From: an uncultured bacterium
GTDB lineage: Bacteria > Verrucomicrobiota > Lentisphaeria > Victivallales > UBA1829
Assembly (NCBI GenBank): GCA_900549415.1
Contig: URNX01000064.1
Location: 1 to 14,860, forward strand
Length of the DNA stretch: 14,860 nt
Reading direction: 5' to 3'
Every line of letters starts with the position of its first letter. Positions within the stretch are counted from its first letter, which is position 1. The translations under genes and the position numbers were made by a program. The notes below the pieces were generated by a model that did no database searches, had not been told where the DNA came from, and worked only from the letters and a program-made list of their open reading frames with translations. Below, one piece after another: positions 7,026-14,511 of this stretch.

Positions 7026-8030
7026 ATGAGCAAGAAAGTTTTGGTGCTTGGCGCAACCGGAGCGATGGGACAGTATCTCGTTCCGGAGCTTGCCGGAATG
7101 GGATATGAAGTCGATGCTGTGGCGCTGGACCAGCCGCAGTTCAATTTCCCGAATGTCCGCAATATCTGCGGCAATGCAAAGGAGTGGAATTTCCTCTACG
7201 AACTGCTTCAGAACCGCTACGACGGAATCGTCGATTTCCTGATCTATGCGACCGGGGAGAGTTCGATGAAACTGATGTGCATTCCGAATCAGACGGATCA
7301 CTACATCTATCTTTCCAGCTACCGGGTTTATGACAACAAGGAGGTGCCGATCCGCGAAACTTCGCCGCGCCTGATGGATACCTGCGATGATCCGCTGCTG
7401 CGTCTTTCCGATGACTACAGCATCTTCAAAGCGCGCGGCGAAGAGATGCTCAAGCTTCTGCCGCGGAAGAACTGGACGGTGATCCGTCCTGCAATCACCT
7501 ACTCGCTGATGCGTTATCAGCTAGTGACTCTGGAGGCCTCCGATACCGTCGGCCGTGCGTTCGCAGGAAAGAGCACGATTCTTCCGGTCGAGGCGCGGGA
7601 CAAACAGGCGACCATGACCTGGGGGGGCGACGTCGCCCGGATGATTGGCGGTCTGCTTTTCAATGAACGGGCGCTCGGGGAGGCTTACACCGTATCGACG
7701 GCGGAGCATCATACGTGGGGCGAAATCGCGGAGTTCTACAGGGAAATCTGCGGCCTGAATTCGGTCTGGGTGGACAAGGAGCTGTTCCAGGAGCTGTACA
7801 ATCATCAGCTCTATAAAAACGTTCCGCCGTACTGGCAGCTGGAGTGCGACCGTCTTTTCGACCGGGTCATTGACAACGGCAAGGTTCTTGCGGCGACCGG
7901 ACTCAAGCAGTCGGAGCTGAAACCGCTGTACGAAGGACTGGAAGCGGAAATCGCGCGCTGTCCGCGCAATTACCCGTGGAAAGTCCGGACCCGTTTTGAC
8001 GAATATCTGGCAACCCAGGGGATTCAGTGA
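7026..8030 (+). CDS. NAD(P)-dependent epimerase/dehydratase, extended SDR family
   Basis: This 334-residue cytoplasmic protein has an N-terminal Rossmann fold with the glycine motif GATGAMG (9-15). The catalytic serine region is YIYLSSYRVY (93-102), and the YxxxK pair is Y131 and K135 in DDYSIFKARGEE. Together these place it among extended SDRs acting on sugars or sugar nucleotides (UDP-sugar epimerases, dehydratases, reductases). The C-terminal half contains MTWGGDVARMIGGLL and YTVSTAEHHTWGEIAEFY, a substrate-domain pattern typical of this group. The start ATG follows the previous stop by 15 bases and has a modest AAGGA at 7009-7013. The next gene overlaps its stop codon by four bases, so the two are likely translationally coupled and may act on the same sugar. 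The substrate cannot be read from the sequence. Confidence 0.88.
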   Translation: MSKKVLVLGATGAMGQYLVPELAGMGYEVDAVALDQPQFNFPNVRNICGNAKEWNFLYELLQNRYDGIVDFLIYATGESSMKLMCIPNQTDHYIYLSSYRVYDNKEVPIRETSPRLMDTCDDPLLRLSDDYSIFKARGEEMLKLLPRKNWTVIRPAITYSLMRYQLVTLEASDTVGRAFAGKSTILPVEARDKQATMTWGGDVARMIGGLLFNERALGEAYTVSTAEHHTWGEIAEFYREICGLNSVWVDKELFQELYNHQLYKNVPPYWQLECDRLFDRVIDNGKVLAATGLKQSELKPLYEGLEAEIARCPRNYPWKVRTRFDEYLATQGIQ

Positions 8031-9070
8031 AAATGCGGAAACTGAGAGTCGCGCAAATCGGAGTTCTGCACGAGCATTCCGACGGGAAGATGCTGACGCT
8101 GCGCAACCGCATGCAGGACGTCTTCGAGGTTGTCGCCATTGCGGCGGAGAATCAGGATGCTGCGCAGAGCTGGCGTCCGCATGCGTGGGAACTGCCCTGT
8201 TACGCGGGGTTGAACCGGGTCGGAAAAGAGGAGCTTTTCCGCATGGAGCTTGACGCCGTTTTTGTGGAAACCGAATTGCGCGAGCTTGTTCCGACTGCGC
8301 GGGAGTGTCTGGCGCACGGCCTTCCGGTGCATATCGACAAGCCGGGCGGATTGACTCTGGAGCCGTACGCCGAACTTGTCCGGGATTATCACCGCGCCGG
8401 GATTCTGCTTCAGCCCGGCTACATGCTCCGCAACAGCAAGGCGGTTCAGCAGATGAAGCAGATCGTCCGTGACGGTGTGCTCGGCGAAATTTATGAAGTC
8501 GATGCGAACATGCACCGTCCGGCGGGTTCGGAACTCTTCAGCAGATACATGTGTGAGATTCCGGGCGGAACGATGTTCGATTACGGTTCTCATCTGATCG
8601 ACATCATTCTCGATATGCTCGGCATACCGGAGGAGATTACTGCGTTCAGCACGCATTTATCTCCGTATGGAATCCGCGACAACTGCGTTGCGGTGTTCCG
8701 TTACGGCAAGGCGCTTGCGACCGTGCATTGCGCGATGAGTTCCGCCGTTTCGATTCCGAACCGCCGCTTCACGGTGCGCGGAAGCAACGGCATTCTGGAA
8801 ATCTTCCCGCTGGAACAGGGATACGACAAAACAGTCGGTCATCCGCTCTTCAACGATATCCCGGTGAAGCTCCGTCTGATTCTTGCGGAAAGCCGCGGCG
8901 GGTTCGAGGCGGGAGAGCATCTGCTTTCCGCCGGGTTGATGCGCGACCGTTACGAAGACCAGCTTCGGGAGTTCGCCGTGCTCCTCCGCGCGGGGAAGCA
9001 GAGCCCGTACAGCGCGGAATATGAAATCGCGCTCCAGCGCGCCATCCTGCAGGCGTCCGGAGCATTGTAA
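8027..9070 (+). CDS. Gfo/Idh/MocA family sugar oxidoreductase
   Basis: This 347-residue protein is predicted to oxidise or reduce sugars, inositols or glycosides with NAD(P). The N-terminal nucleotide-binding domain begins LRVAQIGVLHEHSDG, where the usual GxGxxG is replaced by a G-V-L-H-E-H loop. The catalytic lysine motif (EKP in most members) is IDKPGG, with K105. The C-terminal domain carries the family signature MFDYGSHLIDIILDMLG, with D185 and H189 as likely active-site residues. The GTG at 8027 overlaps the preceding stop (GTGA) and has AGGGG five bases upstream; an ATG at 8033 would shorten it by two residues and is also possible. Coupling to the SDR and closeness to GH38 suggest a joint route for a mannose-containing glycan or its oxidised product. 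Confidence 0.88.
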   Translation: MKMRKLRVAQIGVLHEHSDGKMLTLRNRMQDVFEVVAIAAENQDAAQSWRPHAWELPCYAGLNRVGKEELFRMELDAVFVETELRELVPTARECLAHGLPVHIDKPGGLTLEPYAELVRDYHRAGILLQPGYMLRNSKAVQQMKQIVRDGVLGEIYEVDANMHRPAGSELFSRYMCEIPGGTMFDYGSHLIDIILDMLGIPEEITAFSTHLSPYGIRDNCVAVFRYGKALATVHCAMSSAVSIPNRRFTVRGSNGILEIFPLEQGYDKTVGHPLFNDIPVKLRLILAESRGGFEAGEHLLSAGLMRDRYEDQLREFAVLLRAGKQSPYSAEYEIALQRAILQASGAL

Positions 9071-9090
9071 CCTTCAAAAGGATTTATAGT

Positions 9091-11352
9091 ATGAAGAAGA
9101 AAATCTGCGTCGTCACGAATTCCCACATGGATCCGATCTGGCTTTGGCGCCTGCGCGAAGGGCGTTCGACCTGGGTAAACACCTGCCGGACCGTTGTCCG
9201 CATGATGGAGAAATACCCGTTCCTCACCTTCACCCGCTCGTCGAGCGTCTGTTACGAGTGGATCGAGCAGTGCGATCCCGCGCTGTTCCGCAAGATCGTC
9301 AAACTGGTCGACGCCGGACGCTGGGAACTTGTCGGCGGCTGGGTCGAACAGTCGGACACCATTATCACTCCGGGGGAATCTCTGCTGCGTCAGGCGGAGC
9401 ACGGCAAACGCTATTTCCGCGAAAAATTCGGACGCGACGTGCGCATTGCGTACAGTGTCGACAGCTTCGGACAGAATGCGGGTCTGCCGCAGATTCTGAA
9501 GAAGTCCGGTTTCGACTATTACTGCTACATGCGTCCGATGGCGAATGAAAAAGCCATGCCGGACAGCTTCCGCTGGGCATGTGAAGGCGGCGCCGGCGAA
9601 GTGGTTTCTTTCCGGATCCGGAGAGCCTATTGCACTCCGCGGACGAACGATGAAAAACCGTTCAGAGAATTTTTCGAAAAGGCGATTGTGACGGATTCGA
9701 GTTCGCTTCCGGTGTTCTTCTTCGGCGTCGGCGACCACGGCGGCGGTATTTATGAAAAGCAGCTGCGGCATCTGCTGAAGTATCAGGATGAGTTTGATAT
9801 TGAGTTCTGCACACTCGAACGCTATTTCAAACAGCTGGAGAAACTGGATCTTCCGGTTGTGATCGGCGAGCTTACGCATCACTCGCCCGGCTGCTATTCC
9901 GCTCTGGGCGAAATCAAGGAATGGATGGCGGATTGCGAAAAGAATCTGTATAAAGCGGAAAAGCTGAATCTGCAGATTCGGGGAAAAGATCAGAAGAAGG
10001 AATCCGCAAAGCTTTACGGCGCGTGGGACAAATTGCTCTTCAATTACTTTCATGACATCTATTCCGGAACCTGCATCGGCGACGCCTGCCGTCATGAAAT
10101 CCGCGATCTCTGCGGTGCGGTCAATGATGCCGCAACCGAGAGCATGGAACGCTCGCTCTGCCGGATCGGCAGCTCGGTTCCAAGCCGGGATTTCATGACC
10201 GAAGGCGGTGTTCTGCTCTGGAATCCGAATCCGTTTGCCGCGCAGTGCGTTTCATATTTCGATACATTCCTTGATCCGAATATTACGGGACGTGAGTTCA
10301 ACTGTCTGCGGACCGGCGACGGGCGGGAGATCCCGCTGCAGGGAATCCGCGGAGCTTCCGGTTACGGACCGTGTCCGCATGGCTGGAAGCGTCTGGTGGT
10401 TTGCGACCGCCTGGGCGCTTCGGATGTGCGGATTTATGCGTGCGGGCGCACGGAGAAGAAGTTCCCGTCAATCGGATTTGAATCACAGAAGGCTCTTCTG
10501 AAAAAACTCCGTTTTGACGCGGTCGCGGATACCGGCGACACCTGGGGGCATGGCGTGCGGCGCCTGGGAGAGACGATCGGTTCTCTGGAGAAGATTTGGA
10601 TTGAAGAGATGGAAAACGGTCCCGTGGTCAGTGTGCTGCGGGTGAAATACCGCTGGAAGAATTCCACGCTTCAGCTGGATTTGTTCCAGTATGCGGGAAT
10701 CAAGCCGATATATGCCCGCGCCTTCATGGACTGGCAGGAGAAAGATGACACGCTGAAAGCGGTTCTGGCGACGTCGGACAGGCTTGTTTCGACCGTTTCC
10801 GGTCAGGCATCCGCGACGCTCCGCCGCGAGCCGGACGACTGCGAACAGCCGTTCATCGACTGGGTCGCCGCGGAGACTTCCGGCTCCCGGAAAACCGGAT
10901 TCCTCGCTCATGCCCTGCACGGATACGACGTCGTGGACAACGAACTGCGTCTGACCGTGCTGCGTCCGGTTGTTTATGCGGAACACATCCCGAACAGACC
11001 GGGCGGCGACGAGGGATACGGCGACCTCGGCGAACAGGAGCGTTCCTTCTGGTGTTTCGACGGCGAATACAGTGTGGAAGAGTGCGCGCATCTGTCGCGT
11101 GAAATTCTGTGGCATGCGGAACATCTGGAAGTTACCGCGGCGGATGCCGATCCGGAGTTCCGGTTTGACCGCTGGGAAGTCAAGCCCTCCGCCGTCGCCG
11201 TGCAGAGCGAGCGGATTCTGGAAGACGGTTCTGTTTCCATTCATCTGCTGAACAATTCCGCGGAATCCGTGGAGGCGGAAATTTTCTGCAACGGCAGGAA
11301 ATTGAAACAGGTATCCCTCGCCGGCAAAGAGCTTGCGGAAGTTGCTCTGTAG
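9091..11352 (+). CDS. Glycoside hydrolase family 38 alpha-mannosidase
   Basis: This 753-residue retaining, zinc-dependent alpha-mannosidase-type enzyme opens with the GH38 metal motif NSHMDPIWLW (H12, D14). RSSSVCYEWIEQCDPALF and GRWELVGGWVEQSD follow. The nucleophile segment is YSVDSFGQNAGLPQILKKSG, with D124 as candidate catalytic Asp. Further family landmarks are GVGDHGGG (212-219), GELTHHSPGCYSA and LLFNYFHDIYSGTCIGDA. Beta-sandwich domains make up the C-terminal half. There is no signal peptide, so it should work in the cytoplasm on imported oligosaccharides. It is shorter than many bacterial GH38 enzymes, which run from about 800 to over 1000 residues, but has no frameshift. AAAAGGA at 9076-9082 supports the ATG. 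It is the last gene of the block and is followed by a strong hairpin. Mannosidase specificity is inferred from the family; linkage is not. Confidence 0.92.
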   Translation: MKKKICVVTNSHMDPIWLWRLREGRSTWVNTCRTVVRMMEKYPFLTFTRSSSVCYEWIEQCDPALFRKIVKLVDAGRWELVGGWVEQSDTIITPGESLLRQAEHGKRYFREKFGRDVRIAYSVDSFGQNAGLPQILKKSGFDYYCYMRPMANEKAMPDSFRWACEGGAGEVVSFRIRRAYCTPRTNDEKPFREFFEKAIVTDSSSLPVFFFGVGDHGGGIYEKQLRHLLKYQDEFDIEFCTLERYFKQLEKLDLPVVIGELTHHSPGCYSALGEIKEWMADCEKNLYKAEKLNLQIRGKDQKKESAKLYGAWDKLLFNYFHDIYSGTCIGDACRHEIRDLCGAVNDAATESMERSLCRIGSSVPSRDFMTEGGVLLWNPNPFAAQCVSYFDTFLDPNITGREFNCLRTGDGREIPLQGIRGASGYGPCPHGWKRLVVCDRLGASDVRIYACGRTEKKFPSIGFESQKALLKKLRFDAVADTGDTWGHGVRRLGETIGSLEKIWIEEMENGPVVSVLRVKYRWKNSTLQLDLFQYAGIKPIYARAFMDWQEKDDTLKAVLATSDRLVSTVSGQASATLRREPDDCEQPFIDWVAAETSGSRKTGFLAHALHGYDVVDNELRLTVLRPVVYAEHIPNRPGGDEGYGDLGEQERSFWCFDGEYSVEECAHLSREILWHAEHLEVTAADADPEFRFDRWEVKPSAVAVQSERILEDGSVSIHLLNNSAESVEAEIFCNGRKLKQVSLAGKELAEVAL

Positions 11353-11361
11353 TTCTCAGAA

Positions 11362-11396
11362 GAGCTCTGCGGGGGAGCCGGTTCTCCGCAGAGCTT
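11362..11396 (+). terminator. Strong hairpin after the GH38 gene, probable terminator
   Basis: GAGCTCTGCGGGGGA (11362-11376) pairs with TTCTCCGCAGAGCTT (11382-11396) over 15 bp, including G-U pairs, around a GCCGG loop. It begins ten bases after the GH38 stop. The T run (11410-11416) lies about 13 bases beyond the stem, further than in a textbook intrinsic terminator. It therefore may also serve as an mRNA 3'-end stabiliser. Confidence 0.65.
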
Positions 11397-11427
11397 GATT
11401 CTGTATCCGTTTTTTTCTCTTTCCGTC

Positions 11428-11456
11428 TTGAAATATTCCCGTTCCGATAGTACATT
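11428..11456 (+). promoter_or_regulatory. Promoter of the mreCD operon
   Basis: TTGAAA (11428-11433, five of six) and TACATT (11451-11456, four of six) are separated by exactly 17 bp. Transcription would start near 11463, about 17 nt before the ATG at 11480. The site lies just beyond the hairpin that ends the previous operon. Confidence 0.6.
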
Positions 11457-11479
11457 GTTCCGCTTTGAAAGGGGATGAA

Positions 11480-12781
11480 ATGCGGATACTTTTACTGATT
11501 CTGATTGCAGCGCTGCCGGCTCTCGCCCAGGAGCGGACGCTCCGGTTCGTCGGCGGCGGAAATGTGGGCGTTCCGGGGGATTCGTATCATACCCAGACCC
11601 TTGCGCTGCGTTTCCGTACCGTCGTCCGCACGGCGCTTCCCCGGACTTCCGACCGTCTGAAGCCGGAAATTCTCTGCTCGTTCCATGTCCCGCCGCCCGA
11701 TGGAGAAGGAACGTTCGGGCTCGTCCGCAAGAACTGGAGTCGCAGGGAAATCACTTTCCCCGCACATTTCAACGCATGGGCGGATGATGCAAAGTGTCTT
11801 GACCTCTTTGTCCGCTGGAGCTGTCTTGCGCGTCTCGGTTTTGCTCCGGAGGATCAGGAGCGCGTGCCCGACAACTGGGTGTTTGCCGCGCTTGTCCGCC
11901 GCACCGCAACCGAAGAGTGGAATTTCCGGAGTTCCCGGTTCGGACGTTTTCCCGCCGCGTATGCATTCGCTTCGCACGGAATTTTCCCCGCACTCAAAGA
12001 TATTGTCTCCTCCGCGCCCGTCGCATCCGATGGTTATGCGCGAATGGTTTACGAAGAGTGGGCGCAGCTTCTGTTCGATCTCTGTTCGCGATCCGGTGCG
12101 ATCCGCGACGGGCGGCTGGAGCTCTGGCTGACCGACCTGATCCGGAATCCGGAAGCTGACCGTTATGCGCTGTTTGAGCGTCATATTCTGAAGAATCTGG
12201 AAGCATACGGGAAAAAACGGTTCGGGCGGTTCGTCATGACCGGCGATTCGTTCGATCCCGACAAGTGGTTCCGCCGTGAAACGGAAAAGTTGCTTCTGAG
12301 CCGTTTCCTGCCGATCTCCCTCAGCTATCTGGAAACCGCATACCGCCAGGCGTTGCGTCTGCCGCGGAAGGATGGTGGAACAATCACGATCCGCGAGCTT
12401 GCGGAGACGATGGAGAAGGGGCCGCTTCCGCTGGATTCGCAACTTGCTCTTTCCGAATCAATCATCCGGTTGACGGAGCTGGCTTACACCGCGCCGCCGC
12501 TGGTGTTTTCACCGTTCTCGGCGCTCGTCGATGAAATTTCGCAGTTCCGCACGTCCGGCAAGACGGAGACGACGGTTGCGCGGCTTGATGCGGCGGAGCA
12601 GAAATTCCTGGAAGCGCTGGAACGTCAGGCGCTGACCGACATGATTCTGAAGGAGGCGGAACAGCGGCATGTCCCGTTTGGCAGACGCTATACGCTCAGT
12701 CTCCACGAAAGCGCTTCAATGGCGCCAGTCACTGACCCGGCGGGCGAAGTGCTCGACCGCATCACACGAAAGGCGGAGTAA
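11480..12781 (+). CDS. Exported protein of unknown function, first gene of the mreCD operon
   Basis: I do not recognise this 433-residue protein. The ATG at 11480 is preceded by AAAGGGG at 11468-11474; a TTG at 11465 in frame would lie too close to the predicted transcription start. The N-terminus MRILLLILIAALPALAQ is a short Sec signal peptide, with cleavage likely after ALA or AQ, so the protein should be periplasmic. The mature part is rich in Arg, Leu and aromatic residues, looks largely alpha-helical from about residue 150, and shows no enzyme motif I can name. It has no obvious second membrane segment. The stop codon is two bases before the mreC ATG, and no terminator lies between, so it is co-transcribed with mreCD. 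A role in cell-envelope growth is suggested only by this position. Confidence 0.8.
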   Translation: MRILLLILIAALPALAQERTLRFVGGGNVGVPGDSYHTQTLALRFRTVVRTALPRTSDRLKPEILCSFHVPPPDGEGTFGLVRKNWSRREITFPAHFNAWADDAKCLDLFVRWSCLARLGFAPEDQERVPDNWVFAALVRRTATEEWNFRSSRFGRFPAAYAFASHGIFPALKDIVSSAPVASDGYARMVYEEWAQLLFDLCSRSGAIRDGRLELWLTDLIRNPEADRYALFERHILKNLEAYGKKRFGRFVMTGDSFDPDKWFRRETEKLLLSRFLPISLSYLETAYRQALRLPRKDGGTITIRELAETMEKGPLPLDSQLALSESIIRLTELAYTAPPLVFSPFSALVDEISQFRTSGKTETTVARLDAAEQKFLEALERQALTDMILKEAEQRHVPFGRRYTLSLHESASMAPVTDPAGEVLDRITRKAE

Positions 12782-12783
12782 AC

Positions 12784-13650
12784 ATGTCCGACTTCCTGAA
12801 TTACAGCAGACAGAAAAAATATGTACACGGACTCTGCGTGCTCGGCGGGATTCTTGCGGTACTGATTATCGTTTTTGCGGGTTACCGCTCGTTCCGCCGC
12901 TTCTTCTCGGGATTTTCGCGCGACTTTATGCGTCCGTATCTGAACAGCGTCGTGCGGACGGAGGACAAGACGGCCGCGGCGGCGCTGATGCTGAAATCGA
13001 AAACGGAACTTGCGCGTCAGCTCGCGGCAACCGCGCGGGAAAATGCACGCCTTGAGGCGGAAAACAGCTCGCTCCGGACACTTGAGACGGAGAACGCGCG
13101 CCTTCGCACACTTCTGCGTCTTCCTGAGAAACAGGGGTTCCGTCCGGTGTTTGCGGAGGTTTTGACCCGCGCCGTTCCGACCTGGCGCGAGACATTTGTG
13201 ATCAACCGCGGGCGGATGGAGGGAATTGCTCCGGGCGATCTTGTCGTTGCCGCGGATGAGAACGGGCATCTTGCCGCGGCGGGACGGATCAAGGAGGTTT
13301 CGAGCCGGACTGCAACAGTGGTCACGCTCTTTTCCGATGAATGCCGTCTGAGCGTGATTCTTGCTTCATCGCACCATGCGGGCGGGCTTGAATTTGATGT
13401 CAATGCGCGGGTTCCGAAGGTTAAATATCTTCCGGCTGACGGTACGTATGCGGAGCGCGAGACGGTTGTGACGTCGGGAGTTACGGCGAACACGCCGCAC
13501 GGTCTTCCGGTCGGGACGGTGACGAAATCGGCGAACGGGAATATCGCGACGATCCGCAATCAAATGTATGCGGAAGTTGAGGTGAAGCCGCTGCTGACCA
13601 TGGATGTTGTGAAGTATGTGGCGGTTTATACGAAACGGGGCGCGAAATGA
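12784..13650 (+). CDS. mreC: Rod shape-determining protein MreC
   Basis: This 288-residue inner-membrane protein of the elongasome links MreB/MreD to the periplasmic cell-wall synthesis machinery. It has a cytoplasmic N-terminus, one membrane helix at about 15-33 (HGLCVLGGILAVLIIVFAG), a coiled coil at about 60-113 (KTELARQLAATARENARLEA and onward) and two beta domains. The MreC signature is clear in WRETFVINRGRMEGIAPGDL (134-153) and TVVTLFSDECRLSVIL. The C-terminal part TSGVTANTPHGLPVGTVTK is also typical. GGAG at 12775-12778 precedes the ATG by five bases. The stop overlaps the mreD start (ATGA). No mreB gene is in the window; it is often next to mreC in other bacteria. Confidence 0.94.
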   Translation: MSDFLNYSRQKKYVHGLCVLGGILAVLIIVFAGYRSFRRFFSGFSRDFMRPYLNSVVRTEDKTAAAALMLKSKTELARQLAATARENARLEAENSSLRTLETENARLRTLLRLPEKQGFRPVFAEVLTRAVPTWRETFVINRGRMEGIAPGDLVVAADENGHLAAAGRIKEVSSRTATVVTLFSDECRLSVILASSHHAGGLEFDVNARVPKVKYLPADGTYAERETVVTSGVTANTPHGLPVGTVTKSANGNIATIRNQMYAEVEVKPLLTMDVVKYVAVYTKRGAK

Positions 13651-14165
13651 CCCGTTTCGCGTATGTTTTTCTGCTCTCTTTTCTGCTGATTTTCGCGGAA
13701 CTCCTTGCGGAAAGCGCGGGGTTGCGTCTGCTGCTGTTTGCGCCGTTTATTTTTTACATTTCGTATGCAACGGACATCCGGACGGGCTGTGCGGTAGCTC
13801 TGCTGGGCGGAATGGTTCTTGATTTCTGTTTCGGGTATGCGAATCCGTGGAGTGCGGTGTTTTTCCTTTTTGCGGTGCTTCTTGCGCGTCTTTGGCTCCG
13901 GCGTCTGGGATCGGATTCACTGGGTTTGCTGCTGATTCCGGGTGCGGTTCTTCCGTTTCTCACGCAGTTTCCTGCGGCGTTGATTCAGAGCGGTTTTTCG
14001 CATTCCGGTTTGCTTGATGCCGCCTCGGATGCCGTTACGGCATCTGTGTGTACGGCGTTGATTTTGCCTCTTGCTGTTCTGTTCTGGGATTGGCTGGCTT
14101 CGCTGTTTTCGCTGGCGCTTTTTTCCGATGCCCGCGAGCGTCTGAAAGAGACATTGAGAGACTGA
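13647..14165 (+). CDS. mreD: Rod shape-determining protein MreD
   Basis: This 172-residue integral membrane protein has about five hydrophobic segments: MTRFAYVFLLSFLLIFAELL, LRLLLFAPFIFYISYA, CAVALLGGMVLDFCFGY, AVFFLFAVLLARLWL and LGLLLIPGAVLPFLTQF, with a last one near ALILPLAVLFWDWLASLFSL. The GGMVLDFCFG segment matches the conserved G-x(3)-D turn of MreD. MreD proteins vary greatly in sequence, so the assignment also rests on size, topology and position: the start codon overlaps the mreC stop by four bases, the usual arrangement. It should partner MreC in the elongasome. Confidence 0.88.
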   Translation: MTRFAYVFLLSFLLIFAELLAESAGLRLLLFAPFIFYISYATDIRTGCAVALLGGMVLDFCFGYANPWSAVFFLFAVLLARLWLRRLGSDSLGLLLIPGAVLPFLTQFPAALIQSGFSHSGLLDAASDAVTASVCTALILPLAVLFWDWLASLFSLALFSDARERLKETLRD

Positions 14166-14188
14166 CATTCTCCCGGATGGCGAAGTAT

Positions 14189-14219
14189 TCCTGCATGATT
14201 TCTGAAAGGAAATGTAGGA
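14189..14219 (+). terminator. Hairpin after mreD, possible terminator
   Basis: TCCTGCAT (14189-14196) pairs with ATGTAGGA (14212-14219) with one G-U pair. An inner TTTC/GGAA stem (14199-14202 with 14208-14211) around TGAAA extends it, leaving a two-base bulge. T runs at 14229-14233 and 14237-14243 follow after about ten bases. It lies 24 bases after the mreD stop and before the tRNA promoter, so it probably separates the two units. Confidence 0.45.
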
Positions 14220-14254
14220 CTTCTGAAATTTTTCCGTTTTTTTGCTGTACGGGC

Positions 14255-14282
14255 TTGAAAATGAGAAAAACCGGTGTATATT
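14255..14282 (+). promoter_or_regulatory. Promoter of the valine tRNA cluster
   Basis: TTGAAA (14255-14260) and TATATT (14277-14282) each match the sigma-70 consensus at five of six positions, with a 16-bp spacer. Transcription would start near 14289, about 14 nt before the first mature tRNA. Confidence 0.7.
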
Positions 14283-14302
14283 TACGTTCATCTGCTGAAT
14301 AC

Positions 14303-14379
14303 GGGCGTATAGCTCAGTTGGTTAGAGCGTCACGTTGACATCGTGAAGGTCATAGGTTCGAGTCCTATTACGCCCACCA
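14303..14379 (+). tRNA. tRNA-Val (anticodon GAC), copy 1
   Basis: This is a complete 77-nt cloverleaf with encoded CCA. The acceptor stem is GGGCGTA/TACGCCC. The D arm is GCTC/GAGC with AGTTGGTTA, and the anticodon stem is TCACG/CGTGA. The loop TTGACAT gives anticodon GAC, which reads GUC and GUU valine codons. The T arm is ATAGG/CCTAT with TTCGAGT, and the discriminator base is A. Confidence 0.96.
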
Positions 14380-14394
14380 TTACTTGTTAGTGAG

Positions 14395-14419
14395 TGGGAC
14401 GGTTCAGTACCCATTTTTT
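14395..14419 (+). terminator. Weak hairpin plus T run between the first two tRNA genes
   Basis: TGGGAC (14395-14400) can pair with GTACCCA (14407-14413) with one bulged A. Six T follow immediately at 14414-14419. The stem is short, so it may act as a partial terminator or a processing signal. Confidence 0.3.
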
Positions 14420-14424
14420 CTGTC

Positions 14425-14501
14425 GGGCGTATAGCTCAGTTGGTTAGAGCGTCACGTTGACATCGTGAAGGTCATAGGTTCGAGTCCTATTACGCCCACC
14501 A
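14425..14501 (+). tRNA. tRNA-Val (anticodon GAC), copy 2
   Basis: This gene is identical over all 77 nt to the copy at 14303-14379, including the TTGACAT anticodon loop and encoded CCA. The flanks differ apart from a few bases, so it is a gene duplication kept identical. A run of six T follows directly at 14502-14507. Confidence 0.96.
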
Positions 14502-14511
14502 TTTTTTCCCC

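Noticed and set aside
3927..7301. Very long minus-strand open frame (over 1100 codons) opposite the secreted hydrolase gene
   Set aside because: It is opposite a gene with signal peptide, ribosome binding site and operon context. Its translation is Arg/His/Leu-rich low-complexity text with no motif, as expected for a shadow of GC-biased coding DNA.
8950..10095. Minus-strand open frame of 381 codons opposite the Gfo/Idh/MocA and GH38 genes
   Set aside because: It spans two well-supported plus-strand genes and shows no ribosome binding site or protein family features.
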